This document shows, in pieces, positions 1 to 8,932 of a stretch of DNA of 20,347 bases. The stretch is from Trichodesmium sp. MAG_R04 (GTDB taxonomy: Bacteria; Cyanobacteriota; Cyanobacteriia; Cyanobacteriales; Microcoleaceae): assembly GCA_023356515.1 (NCBI GenBank), contig JAKQYG010000017.1, positions 1 to 20,347 on the forward strand. The letters run 5' to 3'. The stretch's first letter is position 1. Each line of letters starts with the position of its first letter. The position numbers were made by a program, and so were the translations under genes. The notes under the pieces were generated by a model. The model worked only from the letters and a program-made list of their open reading frames with translations, did no database searches and was not told the origin of the DNA.

Positions 1-655
1 TCGTTTAATTTTTGGTGGTAGGATTAGTTTATTTATCGGTTTAGTAGGAATTACAATCTATTTCCCCTTGGGAATGATTATTGGGGGAATTTCTGGTTAC
101 TTTGGTGGCTGGATAGATAGCATTTTAATGCGTTTTGCTGAAGTTTTAATGACAATTCCTAGTATTTATTTATTAGTAGCACTTGCTGCTGTATTGCCTC
201 CTGTTTTAACCAGCGCCCAAAGATTTCTGTTAATTGTAGTCATTACTTCATTTATTAGTTGGGCAGGGTTAGCTAGGGTTATTCGTGGGCAAGTTTTATC
301 TATCAAAGAACGAGAATTTGTCCAAGCTGTAAGGGCAATGGGAGCAAATTCTTTTTATATCATTGTTCGTCACGTACTACCCCAAACAGCAACTTATGTA
401 ATTATTTCAGCAACTTTAGCCATTCCTAGCTTCATTATCTCAGAATCAGTTTTGAGTTTGATTGGTTTAGGTATTCAACAACCAGACCCCTCTTGGGGAA
501 ATATGTTATCTTTGGCCACAAACGCTTCTATTTTAGTGTTACAACCTTGGTTGGTATGGCCTCCAGCATTATTGATTATTCTGACGGTATTAGCATTTAA
601 TTTATTAGGAGACGGGTTGCGAGATGCTTTAGATCCCAGAAATTTACAACATTAG
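1..655 (+). CDS. ABC transporter permease, DppC/OppC type (3' part)
   Basis: This is the C-terminal part of an inner-membrane permease of a peptide/nickel-type (Dpp/Opp) ABC importer. The frame is open from base 2, so the gene begins before the window; the TTG at 68 is internal. The visible part starts in a segment reading GGRISLFIGLVGI, typical of DppC proteins, and has about five hydrophobic segments. The cytoplasmic EAA-like loop, which contacts the ATPase, is visible as EREFVQAVRAMGA followed by VRHVLPQ. The end, FNLLGDGLRDALDPR, is the usual C-terminus of the family. The partner permease, binding protein and ATPases would lie outside the window or elsewhere in the genome. The substrate cannot be told from a permease alone. 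Family assignment is firm. Confidence 0.93.
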   Translation, partial: RLIFGGRISLFIGLVGITIYFPLGMIIGGISGYFGGWIDSILMRFAEVLMTIPSIYLLVALAAVLPPVLTSAQRFLLIVVITSFISWAGLARVIRGQVLSIKEREFVQAVRAMGANSFYIIVRHVLPQTATYVIISATLAIPSFIISESVLSLIGLGIQQPDPSWGNMLSLATNASILVLQPWLVWPPALLIILTVLAFNLLGDGLRDALDPRNLQH

Positions 656-1196
656 GAATGGGAACAAAATAAACTTGGAGAAAGTTAATTAACTTCAAGA
701 GGTTTCCCAGGAACAAACTAGAAATTTCCAGTAATACCCATTCACTTTTAGATACCAGAATAATTAAGTCTTTACAAGCTAAATAAATAATTATAGCACT
801 ATACATTAGGGTTAGTAGATCTGTTTCCTATTATCAGTTAAGATATTCCCTTTAGACCTAAATTTGGATATTAATTTGGTTCATGCTGCGGCTGAAGAAA
901 CTAGTTTGCCTGATGGTTCTTTTGATTTAATTTCTATCTTTTCGGTGTGCCATGAATTACCACAATTTGCTATATGAAAAGCCACTTTGTTCAAATCATT
1001 CTAACCAATATGCAAATCCCTAATTATAAGTATCACACATACAAAAGATAACTCATTATCAACACATAATCCCGGGGACGTCAACCCATGCAAATTGACA
1101 TGATTATTAACTGTAAATCTATCTTACCAGTTAAACTTTTGGCTTACAACTACAGTCAAAAATAATCTAGCGATCGCCATTAACTCTTTTTCTCTT
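656..1196. other. Intergenic gap with one gene relic
   Basis: No intact gene is seen. The gap holds a 14-bp perfect palindrome (AAGTTAATTAACTT, 682-695), the methyltransferase relic listed separately (819-977), a short ATG frame of 25 codons at 1088-1165 with no recognisable product, and a GCGATCGC octamer at 1170. No convincing terminator for the permease was found. Confidence 0.6.
819..977 (+). pseudogene. Relic of a SAM-dependent methyltransferase
   Basis: A 52-codon open stretch without a start codon reads, in its second half, DLNLDINLVHAAAEETSL then PDGSFDLISIFSVCHELP before a TGA at 975. This matches the middle of cyanobacterial UbiE-like class I methyltransferases, where an acidic motif (AAE.T.LPD.SFDLV) precedes a CHELP-type motif. 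The N-terminal glycine-rich SAM motif and the whole C-terminal half are absent, and a stop (TAG, 816) closes the frame on the left. It is therefore a fragment, probably dead. The identification rests on pattern memory of the family, not on an alignment. Confidence 0.6.
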
Positions 1197-3314
1197 CTAT
1201 GCAACTATTGGGTTATTTTTTTGAGTTTTTTTGAGTTTTTTATTTTGGTTATTACTGACATCTACATTTACTTGTAAGTTATGTTTATTTTTATCAGTTA
1301 AAATTCCTTCTGCTTGTAATTTTGACAATAATGTAAGACGTTTTAGCTGAGATTCTGAATCATCCGGTTGAATAGCAAGAGCTTGATCATAACACACTAA
1401 AGCTTCTTTATAGCGTTTAATTTTTTCTAAAACTATGCCTTTTCTTCTCCAAGCCTCATAACTATTATTATTAATAGCAATTGTTTGATCGTAAGCCATC
1501 AAAGCTTCTTTATAATTTGCCAATTTTTCTAAGACTCGACCTTGACATAACCAACCTTCATAAAATTCCTTTTTAATAGTAATAGCATGATTACAAGAAC
1601 TTAAAGCTTCCTCATACTTTTTCAACTTTAATAATGCTTCTGCTTTCCCCAGAAAAGCTTGATAACATTGGGGGTAAATTTTAATCGCTCTATCATAAGA
1701 ATTAACTGCTTGATCATGCTTTTCTAAAGCACCCAAAGCTACTCCTCGATTATGCCAAACTTCATAATCATCTGGCATTAATTTAATAGCTTGGTCGTAA
1801 CAATATACTGCTTCTTCATATCTTTTTATTTGCCATAATACAGCGCCTTGATTATACCAAATTTCATATCTATCTGGTTGGATTTTCAGTGCTTTGTCAT
1901 AAGAATCAATTGCCTCAGTAAAATATTTTAATCTTCCAAGTAAATTGCCTCGGTTATACCAAATTTCAAATTTATTTGGTTTAATTTTCAGAGCTTTATC
2001 AAAAGTAGCGATCGCCTCTTCATAGTGCTCTAGCTTTCCTAACAAAGCACCCAAATTATGCAAAATATCAACATTTTCAGGCTGAACTAAAAGAGCTTGT
2101 TGATATGAAGTAAGTGCCTCATTATACCGTTGTAATTTCCTGAGTAAAATACCTCGGTTTAGCCAAATTTCTACATGATCTGGCTTCAGAGAAAGAGCTT
2201 TATCATAGGAAGCTAATGCCTCAGAATAACGCTGTAATCTCACAAAAACATTGCCACGATTAAACCAATATTCAAACCTGTCAGAATTAATTGCAATAGC
2301 ACGATCATAAGCAGCAAAAGCATCAGCATAACGCTGCAATTTGACAAATACATTACCACGCTTAAACCAAGCTTCACTTAAACCAGAATTAAGAGCAATA
2401 GCTTTTTCAAAAGTTGCTAAAGCTTGATTATATTGACCCTCAGAAAACTGCTTTTCTCCTATTTTTAAATAATCATCAGCAATCATAGCAGGCTGTTTTT
2501 CAGATGATTTTGATTTCTGAGTATTTTTAATAGATTCAGTTGCTGAATTAACAGGATAATTAATTTTTTGCATAGCCTGATGTTTTGCTTCTTGAGCCTC
2601 AGAAATAATCACTTGTAGTTGCATTAAAAACTGAGACTTCAGAGCTTCTATTTGTTCTACAGATGATTTTGATATTTTAGCTTCTTGATGCAAAAACTCA
2701 ATTGATTGTTTTGCAGTCACTATATGGCTTTCTAATTCATTAAATAATTTTTGAGATTGATTCAGACTTAATTCTAATTTACTAATTTTTGTTAACCGCT
2801 TATTAACCTCACCTACTAATTCTTTAATTATCAATCTTCTGATCAACCAAAAAAAGCCAAGAGTTATAGGAGGTAATAAAGTTGCAACTAATAATAAAGT
2901 ATTTAATAAAGTTAGGGTAGGATTAAGATTGAGACTAGCTTCTGATTCATCATCTATTTGTAAAGCAATTTTATCAGTAACTTGCCGGAATTGATAATTA
3001 TTTTCCGCTGAAAATTCTACTATCTTCCCTAACCAACTTTCGTTTAAAATTCCTCGAATTTGATGTAGGTTGATAGTTGATAAAGTAGCTATAAGTTTAG
3101 AAGTATTATGAGCTTGACTAAGTAATATTTCTGGACGAGTAATTGATTCGGTAGAAGGCAAACTACTAATATTAATAGAATCAGTAAAATTGCTATTTTC
3201 TGGTGCAGTTGCCTGAGAGTATAAATTAATATCAGGAATAGCTTTTGCCTCTACAGTTAAATTGTGGTAACTGAGGGCAGCAAGGGTTAAGATGGCTGTC
3301 TTAGAAACATTCAT
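1197..3314 (-). CDS. Membrane-anchored protein with 11 TPR repeats
   Basis: The 705-residue product has a hydrophobic N-terminus (residues 5-25) that may be a signal peptide or a first anchor, an extracytoplasmic-looking Ser/Asn-rich stretch, a clear transmembrane helix at about 132-158 followed by basic residues (RRLIIK), a coiled coil at about 165-250, and eleven consecutive 34-residue TPR units from about 278 to 652. The units are very alike (pattern W..RG..L..L.RY.EAL.SYD.AL.I.PD), which points to growth by internal duplication. The tail is rich in Lys and Asn. TPR arrays bind partner proteins; the helix would place this one on the cytoplasmic face of a membrane. It faces away from the GT2 gene, with a 603-bp gap between. 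A link to glycan export or assembly is inferred from neighbours only. A GCGATCGC octamer lies inside the gene at 2008. Confidence 0.88.
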   Translation of the reverse strand: MNVSKTAILTLAALSYHNLTVEAKAIPDINLYSQATAPENSNFTDSINISSLPSTESITRPEILLSQAHNTSKLIATLSTINLHQIRGILNESWLGKIVEFSAENNYQFRQVTDKIALQIDDESEASLNLNPTLTLLNTLLLVATLLPPITLGFFWLIRRLIIKELVGEVNKRLTKISKLELSLNQSQKLFNELESHIVTAKQSIEFLHQEAKISKSSVEQIEALKSQFLMQLQVIISEAQEAKHQAMQKINYPVNSATESIKNTQKSKSSEKQPAMIADDYLKIGEKQFSEGQYNQALATFEKAIALNSGLSEAWFKRGNVFVKLQRYADAFAAYDRAIAINSDRFEYWFNRGNVFVRLQRYSEALASYDKALSLKPDHVEIWLNRGILLRKLQRYNEALTSYQQALLVQPENVDILHNLGALLGKLEHYEEAIATFDKALKIKPNKFEIWYNRGNLLGRLKYFTEAIDSYDKALKIQPDRYEIWYNQGAVLWQIKRYEEAVYCYDQAIKLMPDDYEVWHNRGVALGALEKHDQAVNSYDRAIKIYPQCYQAFLGKAEALLKLKKYEEALSSCNHAITIKKEFYEGWLCQGRVLEKLANYKEALMAYDQTIAINNNSYEAWRRKGIVLEKIKRYKEALVCYDQALAIQPDDSESQLKRLTLLSKLQAEGILTDKNKHNLQVNVDVSNNQNKKLKKTQKNNPIVA

Positions 3315-3917
3315 ATTTTGTTTATTTATCTATATAATATATAGAGAAAAAGCATGGGTTAGTTTATAGTTAATTTTTATGGGCAAAGATACTATTAATA
3401 CAGGAGCAGTTTTTTATTTCTGTAGATGAGAAAAATTATCTACCTAAGTTGGGCATCGAGTCTACCTCTCTATATACAAGAACTTGTTACACTTACCCGG
3501 AAATTTATAGAGTTAAAAGTCAACCCCCTTAACCCCTCTCCCTCAAATGATGTTTCATTCTCTAAAGTTAGTTAAGAAAATATGGAAGTTAGAGCAGCTT
3601 CTTTGATAACTGGACTAGAGCTTTTTCGTAAAATAAAATATACCCACTGCTCCAAGGGTATACTATCTTTTCTGATCCTTTTCTCCTGAAAGGTTTATAC
3701 ATTAATTTAGTAACGAAAATACATTCCAATTGTTAAGCAAGAAAACTGATAATATGAAAATTCTGTGATGTTTCTAATTCCTTTAAAAGCTTGTATTGCA
3801 AGCAGATAATGAAAATATTGATTTGTCAATAAAATTTTAGATGAGTCTGCCCTGCATTTTTCCTTGTTATTAACTTTTCTATAACACAATATTCTTGCAA
3901 TATTACTATTAGATTAA
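3315..3917. other. Divergent intergenic region
   Basis: This gap separates the minus-strand TPR gene from the plus-strand glycosyltransferase and must hold both promoters. A small stem-loop is visible at 3639-3662 (TATACCC pairing with GGGTATA, 10-base loop). A C-rich run at 3520-3542 stands out against the AT-rich background. A 60-codon minus frame at 3707-3889 has no family features and is not called a gene. Confidence 0.5.
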
Positions 3918-5039
3918 ATGCCCATAAACAATTTTCCCAAAGTTACTGTTTGTTTACCTACTTATAACTCTGGAGAATTTCTCACTCAAGCAATAGACAG
4001 TATTCTTGAACAAACATTTACAGATTTTGAGCTGATTATTTCTGATGACTGCTCTACTGATAGTACTCCAGAAGTTATTAGGAGTTATCTGGAGAAAGAT
4101 AGTAGAATTAAATACCTGCAAAATTCAAAAAACTTAGGACTTTTTCCTAATTGGAATCGTTGTTTAGAATCTGCTTCCGGAGAATATATTACTGTCTTTG
4201 CTCAAGATGATGTGATGTTGCCAAAAAATTTAGAGCAAAAGGTAAAAATTCTAGACAAATACCAAAATGTCGGCTTAGTGATTTCCTCTATTATGGTGGT
4301 GGATCATGAGAATAATTATCTGAATTGGGATTGGGCAAACTATAGTGAGGATAGCTTAGTGAATGGTAAGGAATGGGTAAGGAAAAATTTAGGAGAAGCT
4401 AATCCTATTTGTTGTCCGTTTGTATTGATTAGAAGACAGGTTTTAGAGAAAGTTGGCGGGAAATTTAATGACAATTATGCTTTTGCTGGGGATTTAGAAT
4501 TATGGTTAAGAATTGCTTTGGTTGCTGATTTATATTTTGTCAAAGAAATCTTGGGATATTATCGGTGGCATAAAACAAATAAAACTCACAGTTTTGATGA
4601 TTTTTATCAAGTTAAGGAACATTTACAAATCTGCAATAACTTAATTGATAGTTTAAATTTATCAGACTTAGAATTAAATTATTGGGAAACTGAGGCCTTA
4701 TATCGAACCGTTAAATGGGTGAGTTATTATCGAATTTACCGTCATTTAGAAATAGGAAATTTTTATGAGGCGTTAAAGTTATCTGAATTACTTGAAAGTT
4801 GGCGAGGTAGGTCGGGAAAATTAAGTATTTCTGTGCAGGAATTAGGTACTAGAATACAGAAAATTTTGCAAGTAAATTCTCGCCTCAAGTCCGAGGTTGA
4901 CCAATATAGTGATTGGGTAAAGAACCTTGAGCAAAAAAATTCTGTTTTAGAGACAGAAAAATCTTGGTTAGAATCTCAGGTTAAAGCTTGGACGCAAACA
5001 GCAAAAAAATATTATCATAAAATCAAAGATAATGGGTAA
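3918..5039 (+). CDS. Family 2 glycosyltransferase with coiled-coil tail
   Basis: The 373-residue product begins with the GT2 (GT-A fold) core: VTVCLPTYNSGEFL at residues 9-22, the nucleotide-binding acidic pair in ISDDCSTDST (Asp43/Asp44), and the metal-binding DxD-type motif in FAQDD (residues 94-98). The acceptor-side motif appears as FAGDLELWLRIA followed by a YYRWH segment, as in many O-antigen or exopolysaccharide sugar transferases. The domain is complete by about residue 290. The last 80 residues form a heptad-like coiled coil (RLKSEVDQYSDWVKNLEQ, then ETEKSWLESQV), unusual for a minimal GT2 and shared in style with the tail of the FkbM-GT11 protein downstream. It should be cytoplasmic or membrane-associated and transfer a nucleotide-activated sugar; donor and acceptor cannot be read from sequence. 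ATG 3918 is the only sensible start because the core begins within ten residues. Confidence 0.93.
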   Translation: MPINNFPKVTVCLPTYNSGEFLTQAIDSILEQTFTDFELIISDDCSTDSTPEVIRSYLEKDSRIKYLQNSKNLGLFPNWNRCLESASGEYITVFAQDDVMLPKNLEQKVKILDKYQNVGLVISSIMVVDHENNYLNWDWANYSEDSLVNGKEWVRKNLGEANPICCPFVLIRRQVLEKVGGKFNDNYAFAGDLELWLRIALVADLYFVKEILGYYRWHKTNKTHSFDDFYQVKEHLQICNNLIDSLNLSDLELNYWETEALYRTVKWVSYYRIYRHLEIGNFYEALKLSELLESWRGRSGKLSISVQELGTRIQKILQVNSRLKSEVDQYSDWVKNLEQKNSVLETEKSWLESQVKAWTQTAKKYYHKIKDNG

Positions 5040-5220
5040 GTATTCAGCTATCTGCTTTAAGTACATCGATAGAATTAATTTAAGATTTGGATAACTTAGG
5101 GCAGACCAAGGGAAAAGCTTGATAAAAATACTTTAACTTTTTGGTCTCTTGGAAATAGTAAATATTTTCCTACTCGACTTTTTATAAAAATGAAGTATGT
5201 AGTGCATTTTATTAAAATTC

Positions 5221-5241
5221 TAACACTTTTTTATAGTGTTA
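5221..5241. terminator. Stem-loop between converging genes
   Basis: TAACACT and AGTGTTA form a perfect 7-bp stem around a 7-base T-rich loop, in the gap where the GT2 gene (plus) and the second TPR gene (minus) converge. Neither side has a clean T-run directly after the stem, so its role as a terminator is only a guess. Confidence 0.3.
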
Positions 5242-5298
5242 TATCATCTGATTTTCTCAGTTTTTCTGAATTAACATCTAGGATTTTTATTTTACTTT

Positions 5299-6264
5299 TT
5301 ATCCTAACTCAATAGCACAACTATAAGCTGCACTTGCTTCATCTATTTTTCCCTGCTTTGCTAAAGCATCACCCAAATTTTTATGAAATAAAGGTGAGGT
5401 ATGATTGATATTTATTGCTTGTTTAAACATATAAATTCCTTCTTTCAATTCTCCCACTATTGTTAAAGCTTCTCCTAAATAGTTATAAGCAAAATCTGAA
5501 TTAGGATTAATTTCAATGCTACGGCGATAGGAGTCGATCGCTTCTGACCATCTTTTTTGTTTTGCTAAAACCATGCCAAGTTGTAAATAAATATCTGGAT
5601 TATTTTTCTCGAATTTTAAAGCAAGTTTATATTCAGATGTTGCCTCCAGAAAATAACCTTGTTTTGTCAATATTTTGCCTAAATTAAAATGAACTTCTGG
5701 ATTTTCTGGTTCAGTTATTAAAACAATTTGATAAAAAATAATTGCCGAGCCTAGTTTATTTTTGCTCAATAAAGTCTTCGCCAAGTACCGACATATTTCT
5801 GGATTATATGGCTGAATTTCTAAGATTTTGTGGTAATTAGTTTCATCCCCTGGAGAATATTTTATTGCTTGATGATAATTACTCAATGCTACTTGTAAAT
5901 TTTCCTGATAACGTTTTTGAAAAATATCCCCTAACTTTTCATATACTTCTGTTAAACTAGGTTCTAGTTTAATAGCTTTTTCATAACAAGCGATCGCCTC
6001 ATCCCACTGTTTTTGTTGAAAATATAAATTACCAATAATTTTGTATAATTCTGGTTTCTGAGGCTTAATTTTTAATGCCTGAGTATACCAACTTAGGGCA
6101 GCTTCTAAATTTCCCTGAGTTTCCCAAGCATTTCCTATAGTTTGATAGGCCGAAATAAAATCTGGTTTTATCTCTATAATTTGATGACATAGAGCGATCG
6201 CTGCGTCAAATTCTCCTTGGACCAAATATTCTGCTGCTTTTTGATGTTTTTCTAGTACATTCAC
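5299..6264 (-). CDS. Soluble TPR-repeat protein
   Basis: The 321-residue product consists almost wholly of TPR helices, with no signal peptide or membrane segment. Typical units are seen at both ends, such as AWETQGNLEAALSWYTQALK near residue 50 and NLGDALAKQGKIDEASAAY near the C-terminus. The centre (about residues 105-165) is less regular and seems to contain a shortened unit (DETNYHKILEIQPYNPEI). In cyanobacteria of this type, short TPR proteins or TPR domains often stand beside or are fused to glycosyltransferases and FkbM methyltransferases, where they are thought to act as protein- or sugar-transferase scaffolds. It is divergent from the FkbM-GT11 gene with 91 bp between the starts, so the two may share a control region. 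Two GCGATCGC octamers (5990, 6194) lie inside. Specific function is unknown. Confidence 0.88.
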   Translation of the reverse strand: MNVLEKHQKAAEYLVQGEFDAAIALCHQIIEIKPDFISAYQTIGNAWETQGNLEAALSWYTQALKIKPQKPELYKIIGNLYFQQKQWDEAIACYEKAIKLEPSLTEVYEKLGDIFQKRYQENLQVALSNYHQAIKYSPGDETNYHKILEIQPYNPEICRYLAKTLLSKNKLGSAIIFYQIVLITEPENPEVHFNLGKILTKQGYFLEATSEYKLALKFEKNNPDIYLQLGMVLAKQKRWSEAIDSYRRSIEINPNSDFAYNYLGEALTIVGELKEGIYMFKQAININHTSPLFHKNLGDALAKQGKIDEASAAYSCAIELG

Positions 6265-6355
6265 AGTTAAGTATCGATTTTGTTACGTTTTACCATATTA
6301 AGCTAAAATGTATTACACATTCAAAAATTATTAATTAATTTAAGTATTAATCAGA

Positions 6356-8716
6356 ATGAAACTAGACTTAAGAAATCTTTTTTTCCAAAATTCAGTCATG
6401 CCCAAAGGTATTATTCATGTGGGTGCTTATAATGGTAAAGATATCAAACTTTATCAAAGTTTAAACATATCAAAAATTCTCTTCATTGAAGCTAACCCAA
6501 CAGTATTTGAAACGTTAAAAGCAAATATTAATACAGCATCTGTTGATGTACAAGCTGTTAACTATGCTATTAGCAATCAAAATGGAAAAGTCAAATTATA
6601 TGTCAATTCAATGGAGCAAAGTAGTTCTATGTTTCCGTTGAAACATTATCGAGATATTTACCCCAATATTAAAGAAACCCATCAACTCATAGTTGAGTCA
6701 AAAACTCTCGATACTTTGTTAAAAGAATTAGGGCTATCTCCAACAGATTTTAATATTCTCAATCTCGATATTCAAGGAGCAGAACTTTTAGCATTAGAAG
6801 GATCAACTAATTTACTTCAGTATATAGATGCAGTTTACACCAAAGTTAATTATGAAGAACTCTATGAAGGTTGTGCTTTAGCAGAAAAAATTGATGAATT
6901 TTTAGTACATACTGGTTTTGGTAGAGTAGCAATAGCAAAACCTTTTCATCCATCTTGGGGAGACGCTTTTTATGTAAGAAAACAGGTAGTTACTATGTCT
7001 ACTCTTGGCAAAAATGGTGGATTGGGAAATCAAATTTTTCAGTATGCTTTTTTAAACATATATTCTCAAGAAAATGGGTTATCTATAAAGACTCCTAAAT
7101 GGTTAGGCCAAGAGTTATTTGGGCATAAAGATAGAAAAATTGATGAAGATTTGCCTGTAGTTCTTGAGAAGAATAATAAAATTTTCCCTGGTAATGGAGA
7201 AATTTGTAAAAATGTAGATATTCAGGGATATTTTTTATATCACACTAGCTATTATAGGGCCCACAAAGAATATTTTTGTTCTTTATTTCAACCTGTAGCA
7301 GAAATAGAAGCTATAGTAAAAGTTGCTTGGGAAAAGTTGCGCTCTGCTGGGAAAACTATCATCGGTTTACATTTACAATTAAACTCAGATGAAAACAACA
7401 ATTCTGTTGTTGCTGCTAGTGAGTGGTATAAAATTTGGCTAAATGGTTTATGGCAAACTTTAGAGGAACCAGTTTTATTTATAGCCAGTGATTATCTAGA
7501 AGAAATAAACCAGGAGTATTTTGCTGAATATAATCCTATAACGATTCGAGATTTGGAGGTAGAGGTTAATCTAGAATATCTGGATTTTTTCTTATTAAGT
7601 AAATGTGACTTTGTTGCTATTTCTAATACTGCCTTTGCTTTTGCTGCTTGTCTCTTAAATAAGACAGGAAAATATTTCTTTCGCCCCCACTTTTTCACAG
7701 CAAAACTTATACCTTTTGAACCTTGGAATAGCACTCCAGTTTTTCGGGATGTAGATATTGATGAAGTAGGAACAATTGTTTCATCTGAGGCACAATTTTG
7801 GCAGATACAATCTCAACTTCAGGAAACCAACACAGAATTACAAAATAGCCAGTTTCAGAAAGACGAACTTTCCCAAAAATTAGCATCTACTCAGTTTCAA
7901 CTTCAGCAAAGTCAAACAGAATTAGAAAAAATTCAGTATCAACGAGACCAAATATTAGGAGAATTAGAACAATCTCAGTCTCAACTTCAGCAAAATCAAG
8001 AAAAAGCCAAAAATGCCGAATCAGAATTACAACAAACTCGCTCTGAGCTAGAAAAAATCCAATCTCAGCGAGATGAATTTGCCCAACAATTAACATCTAC
8101 CCAGTCTCAACTTCAGCAAAATCAAGAAAAAGTCAAAAATGCCGAATCAGAATTACAACAAACTCGCTCTGAGCTAGAAAAAATCCAATCTCAGCGAGAT
8201 GAATTCGCCCAACAATTAACATCTACCCAGTCTCAACTTCAGCAAAATCAAGAAAAAGTCAAAAATGCCGAATCAGAATTACAACAAACTCGCTCTGAGC
8301 TAGAAAAAATCCAATCTCAGCAAGATGAACTTTCCCAACAATTAACATCTACCCAGTCTCAACTTCAGCAAAATCAAGAAAAGGCCAAAAATGCTGAATC
8401 AGAATTACAAAATATTAAAACAGAATCAGATAAATCTCACTCCGAGCTACATGATATGCGAGAAGAATTAGAAATTACTCAATTCCAACTAGATGAAGTA
8501 CAGGCAGAATTAGAACAATCTCAATCTCAGTTACCCAAACATCAGGAACAACTCAATACCTATGAATCCCAACTTCAACAAACTCAAACAGAACTAGAAA
8601 AAACCAAATTAAAATTAGAAAACCAGGAAAAAATATTACCCAATCAAAATATAAAAAACTATGCAGCTCATATCAAAAATCTAGCAAAAATTCTCGCAGA
8701 AACAATTCCAGATTGA
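6356..8716 (+). CDS. FkbM methyltransferase / GT11-like glycosyltransferase / coiled-coil fusion
   Basis: The 786-residue product has three parts. Residues 1-210 are an FkbM-family SAM methyltransferase: HVGAYNGKD (21-29, SAM loop), FIEANP (43-48), LNLDIQGAELLALEGS (135-150, family signature) and VNYEELYEGC. Residues 215-475 resemble GT11 alpha-1,2-fucosyltransferases: GGLGNQIFQYAF (221-232) and the late motif CDFVAISNTAFAFAACLL. The usual HxRRxD motif, which binds GDP-fucose, is instead HLQLNSD (339-345), so both arginines are gone (Gln341, Leu342). Residues 478-775 are a Gln/Glu/Ser-rich coiled coil including a near-perfect 42-residue repeat. FkbM enzymes O-methylate sugars or peptides. With gmd just downstream, a role in building and methylating a deoxyhexose-containing glycan is likely, but the GT activity is doubtful. 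ATG 6356 fits, since the SAM motif starts 20 residues in. Confidence 0.88.
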   Translation: MKLDLRNLFFQNSVMPKGIIHVGAYNGKDIKLYQSLNISKILFIEANPTVFETLKANINTASVDVQAVNYAISNQNGKVKLYVNSMEQSSSMFPLKHYRDIYPNIKETHQLIVESKTLDTLLKELGLSPTDFNILNLDIQGAELLALEGSTNLLQYIDAVYTKVNYEELYEGCALAEKIDEFLVHTGFGRVAIAKPFHPSWGDAFYVRKQVVTMSTLGKNGGLGNQIFQYAFLNIYSQENGLSIKTPKWLGQELFGHKDRKIDEDLPVVLEKNNKIFPGNGEICKNVDIQGYFLYHTSYYRAHKEYFCSLFQPVAEIEAIVKVAWEKLRSAGKTIIGLHLQLNSDENNNSVVAASEWYKIWLNGLWQTLEEPVLFIASDYLEEINQEYFAEYNPITIRDLEVEVNLEYLDFFLLSKCDFVAISNTAFAFAACLLNKTGKYFFRPHFFTAKLIPFEPWNSTPVFRDVDIDEVGTIVSSEAQFWQIQSQLQETNTELQNSQFQKDELSQKLASTQFQLQQSQTELEKIQYQRDQILGELEQSQSQLQQNQEKAKNAESELQQTRSELEKIQSQRDEFAQQLTSTQSQLQQNQEKVKNAESELQQTRSELEKIQSQRDEFAQQLTSTQSQLQQNQEKVKNAESELQQTRSELEKIQSQQDELSQQLTSTQSQLQQNQEKAKNAESELQNIKTESDKSHSELHDMREELEITQFQLDEVQAELEQSQSQLPKHQEQLNTYESQLQQTQTELEKTKLKLENQEKILPNQNIKNYAAHIKNLAKILAETIPD
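7979..8410 (+). repeat. 126-bp in-frame tandem repeat in coiled-coil tail
   Basis: The unit, beginning TCTCAACTTCAGCAAAATCA, starts at 7979, 8105, 8231 and 8357, exactly 126 bp (42 codons, six heptads) apart. The first three units are full length; the fourth ends after about 54 bp. Units 1 and 2 differ at only two bases, and unit 3 differs from unit 2 at a handful near its end. More diverged related sequence precedes it (7885-7978). DNA-level identity, including synonymous positions, indicates recent duplication rather than selection on protein alone. Confidence 0.95.
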
Positions 8717-8932
8717 TACAATAGCGCTACGGGCAAGTTAGAAGTCAAAAATTAAAAGTAATCCTATGACTAAGTTTCAGGGCTTAGTATTGTCCTACCC
8801 TAAGTAGGTAGTGCTATACTTAAAACCTTCCTCAAAAAAGTGAACTTAGCCAAAAAATTGTTGATTAAAACCAAAAACTATCTATAAAAATTAGACCTTA
8901 CTATTTCCCTCTTTTTCCTTCTTTTAAAAATT
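8717..8932. repeat. Intergenic region with nested inverted repeats
   Basis: ATAGCGCTAC (8721-8730) and GTAGTGCTAT (8808-8817) are inverted copies with one G:T wobble, enclosing about 77 bp that hold two further stem-loops: ACTAAG/CTTAGT (8769-8788) and CCTAC/GTAGG (8794-8808). The layout suggests a small non-autonomous repeat or a structured 3' region between the FkbM-GT11 gene and gmd. No flanking target duplication was recognised. Confidence 0.4.

Noticed and set aside
682..695. Perfect palindrome AAGTTAATTAACTT as an operator
   Set aside because: Such AT palindromes are common in this base composition, and it sits just after a gene end with no promoter in view.
597..806. 69-codon minus-strand frame over the permease end
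   Set aside because: It is antisense to the conserved permease C-terminus and has no family features.
3707..3889. 60-codon minus-strand frame upstream of the GT2 gene
   Set aside because: Composition follows the AT-rich background, with no motif and no ribosome binding site.
7492..8096. Two minus-strand frames inside the FkbM-GT11 gene
   Set aside because: They are shadows of the coding strand; the second only mirrors the coiled-coil repeat.
7979..8410. Possible CRISPR array because of regular spacing
   Set aside because: The units are adjacent with no variable spacers, and they are in frame within a coiled-coil protein.
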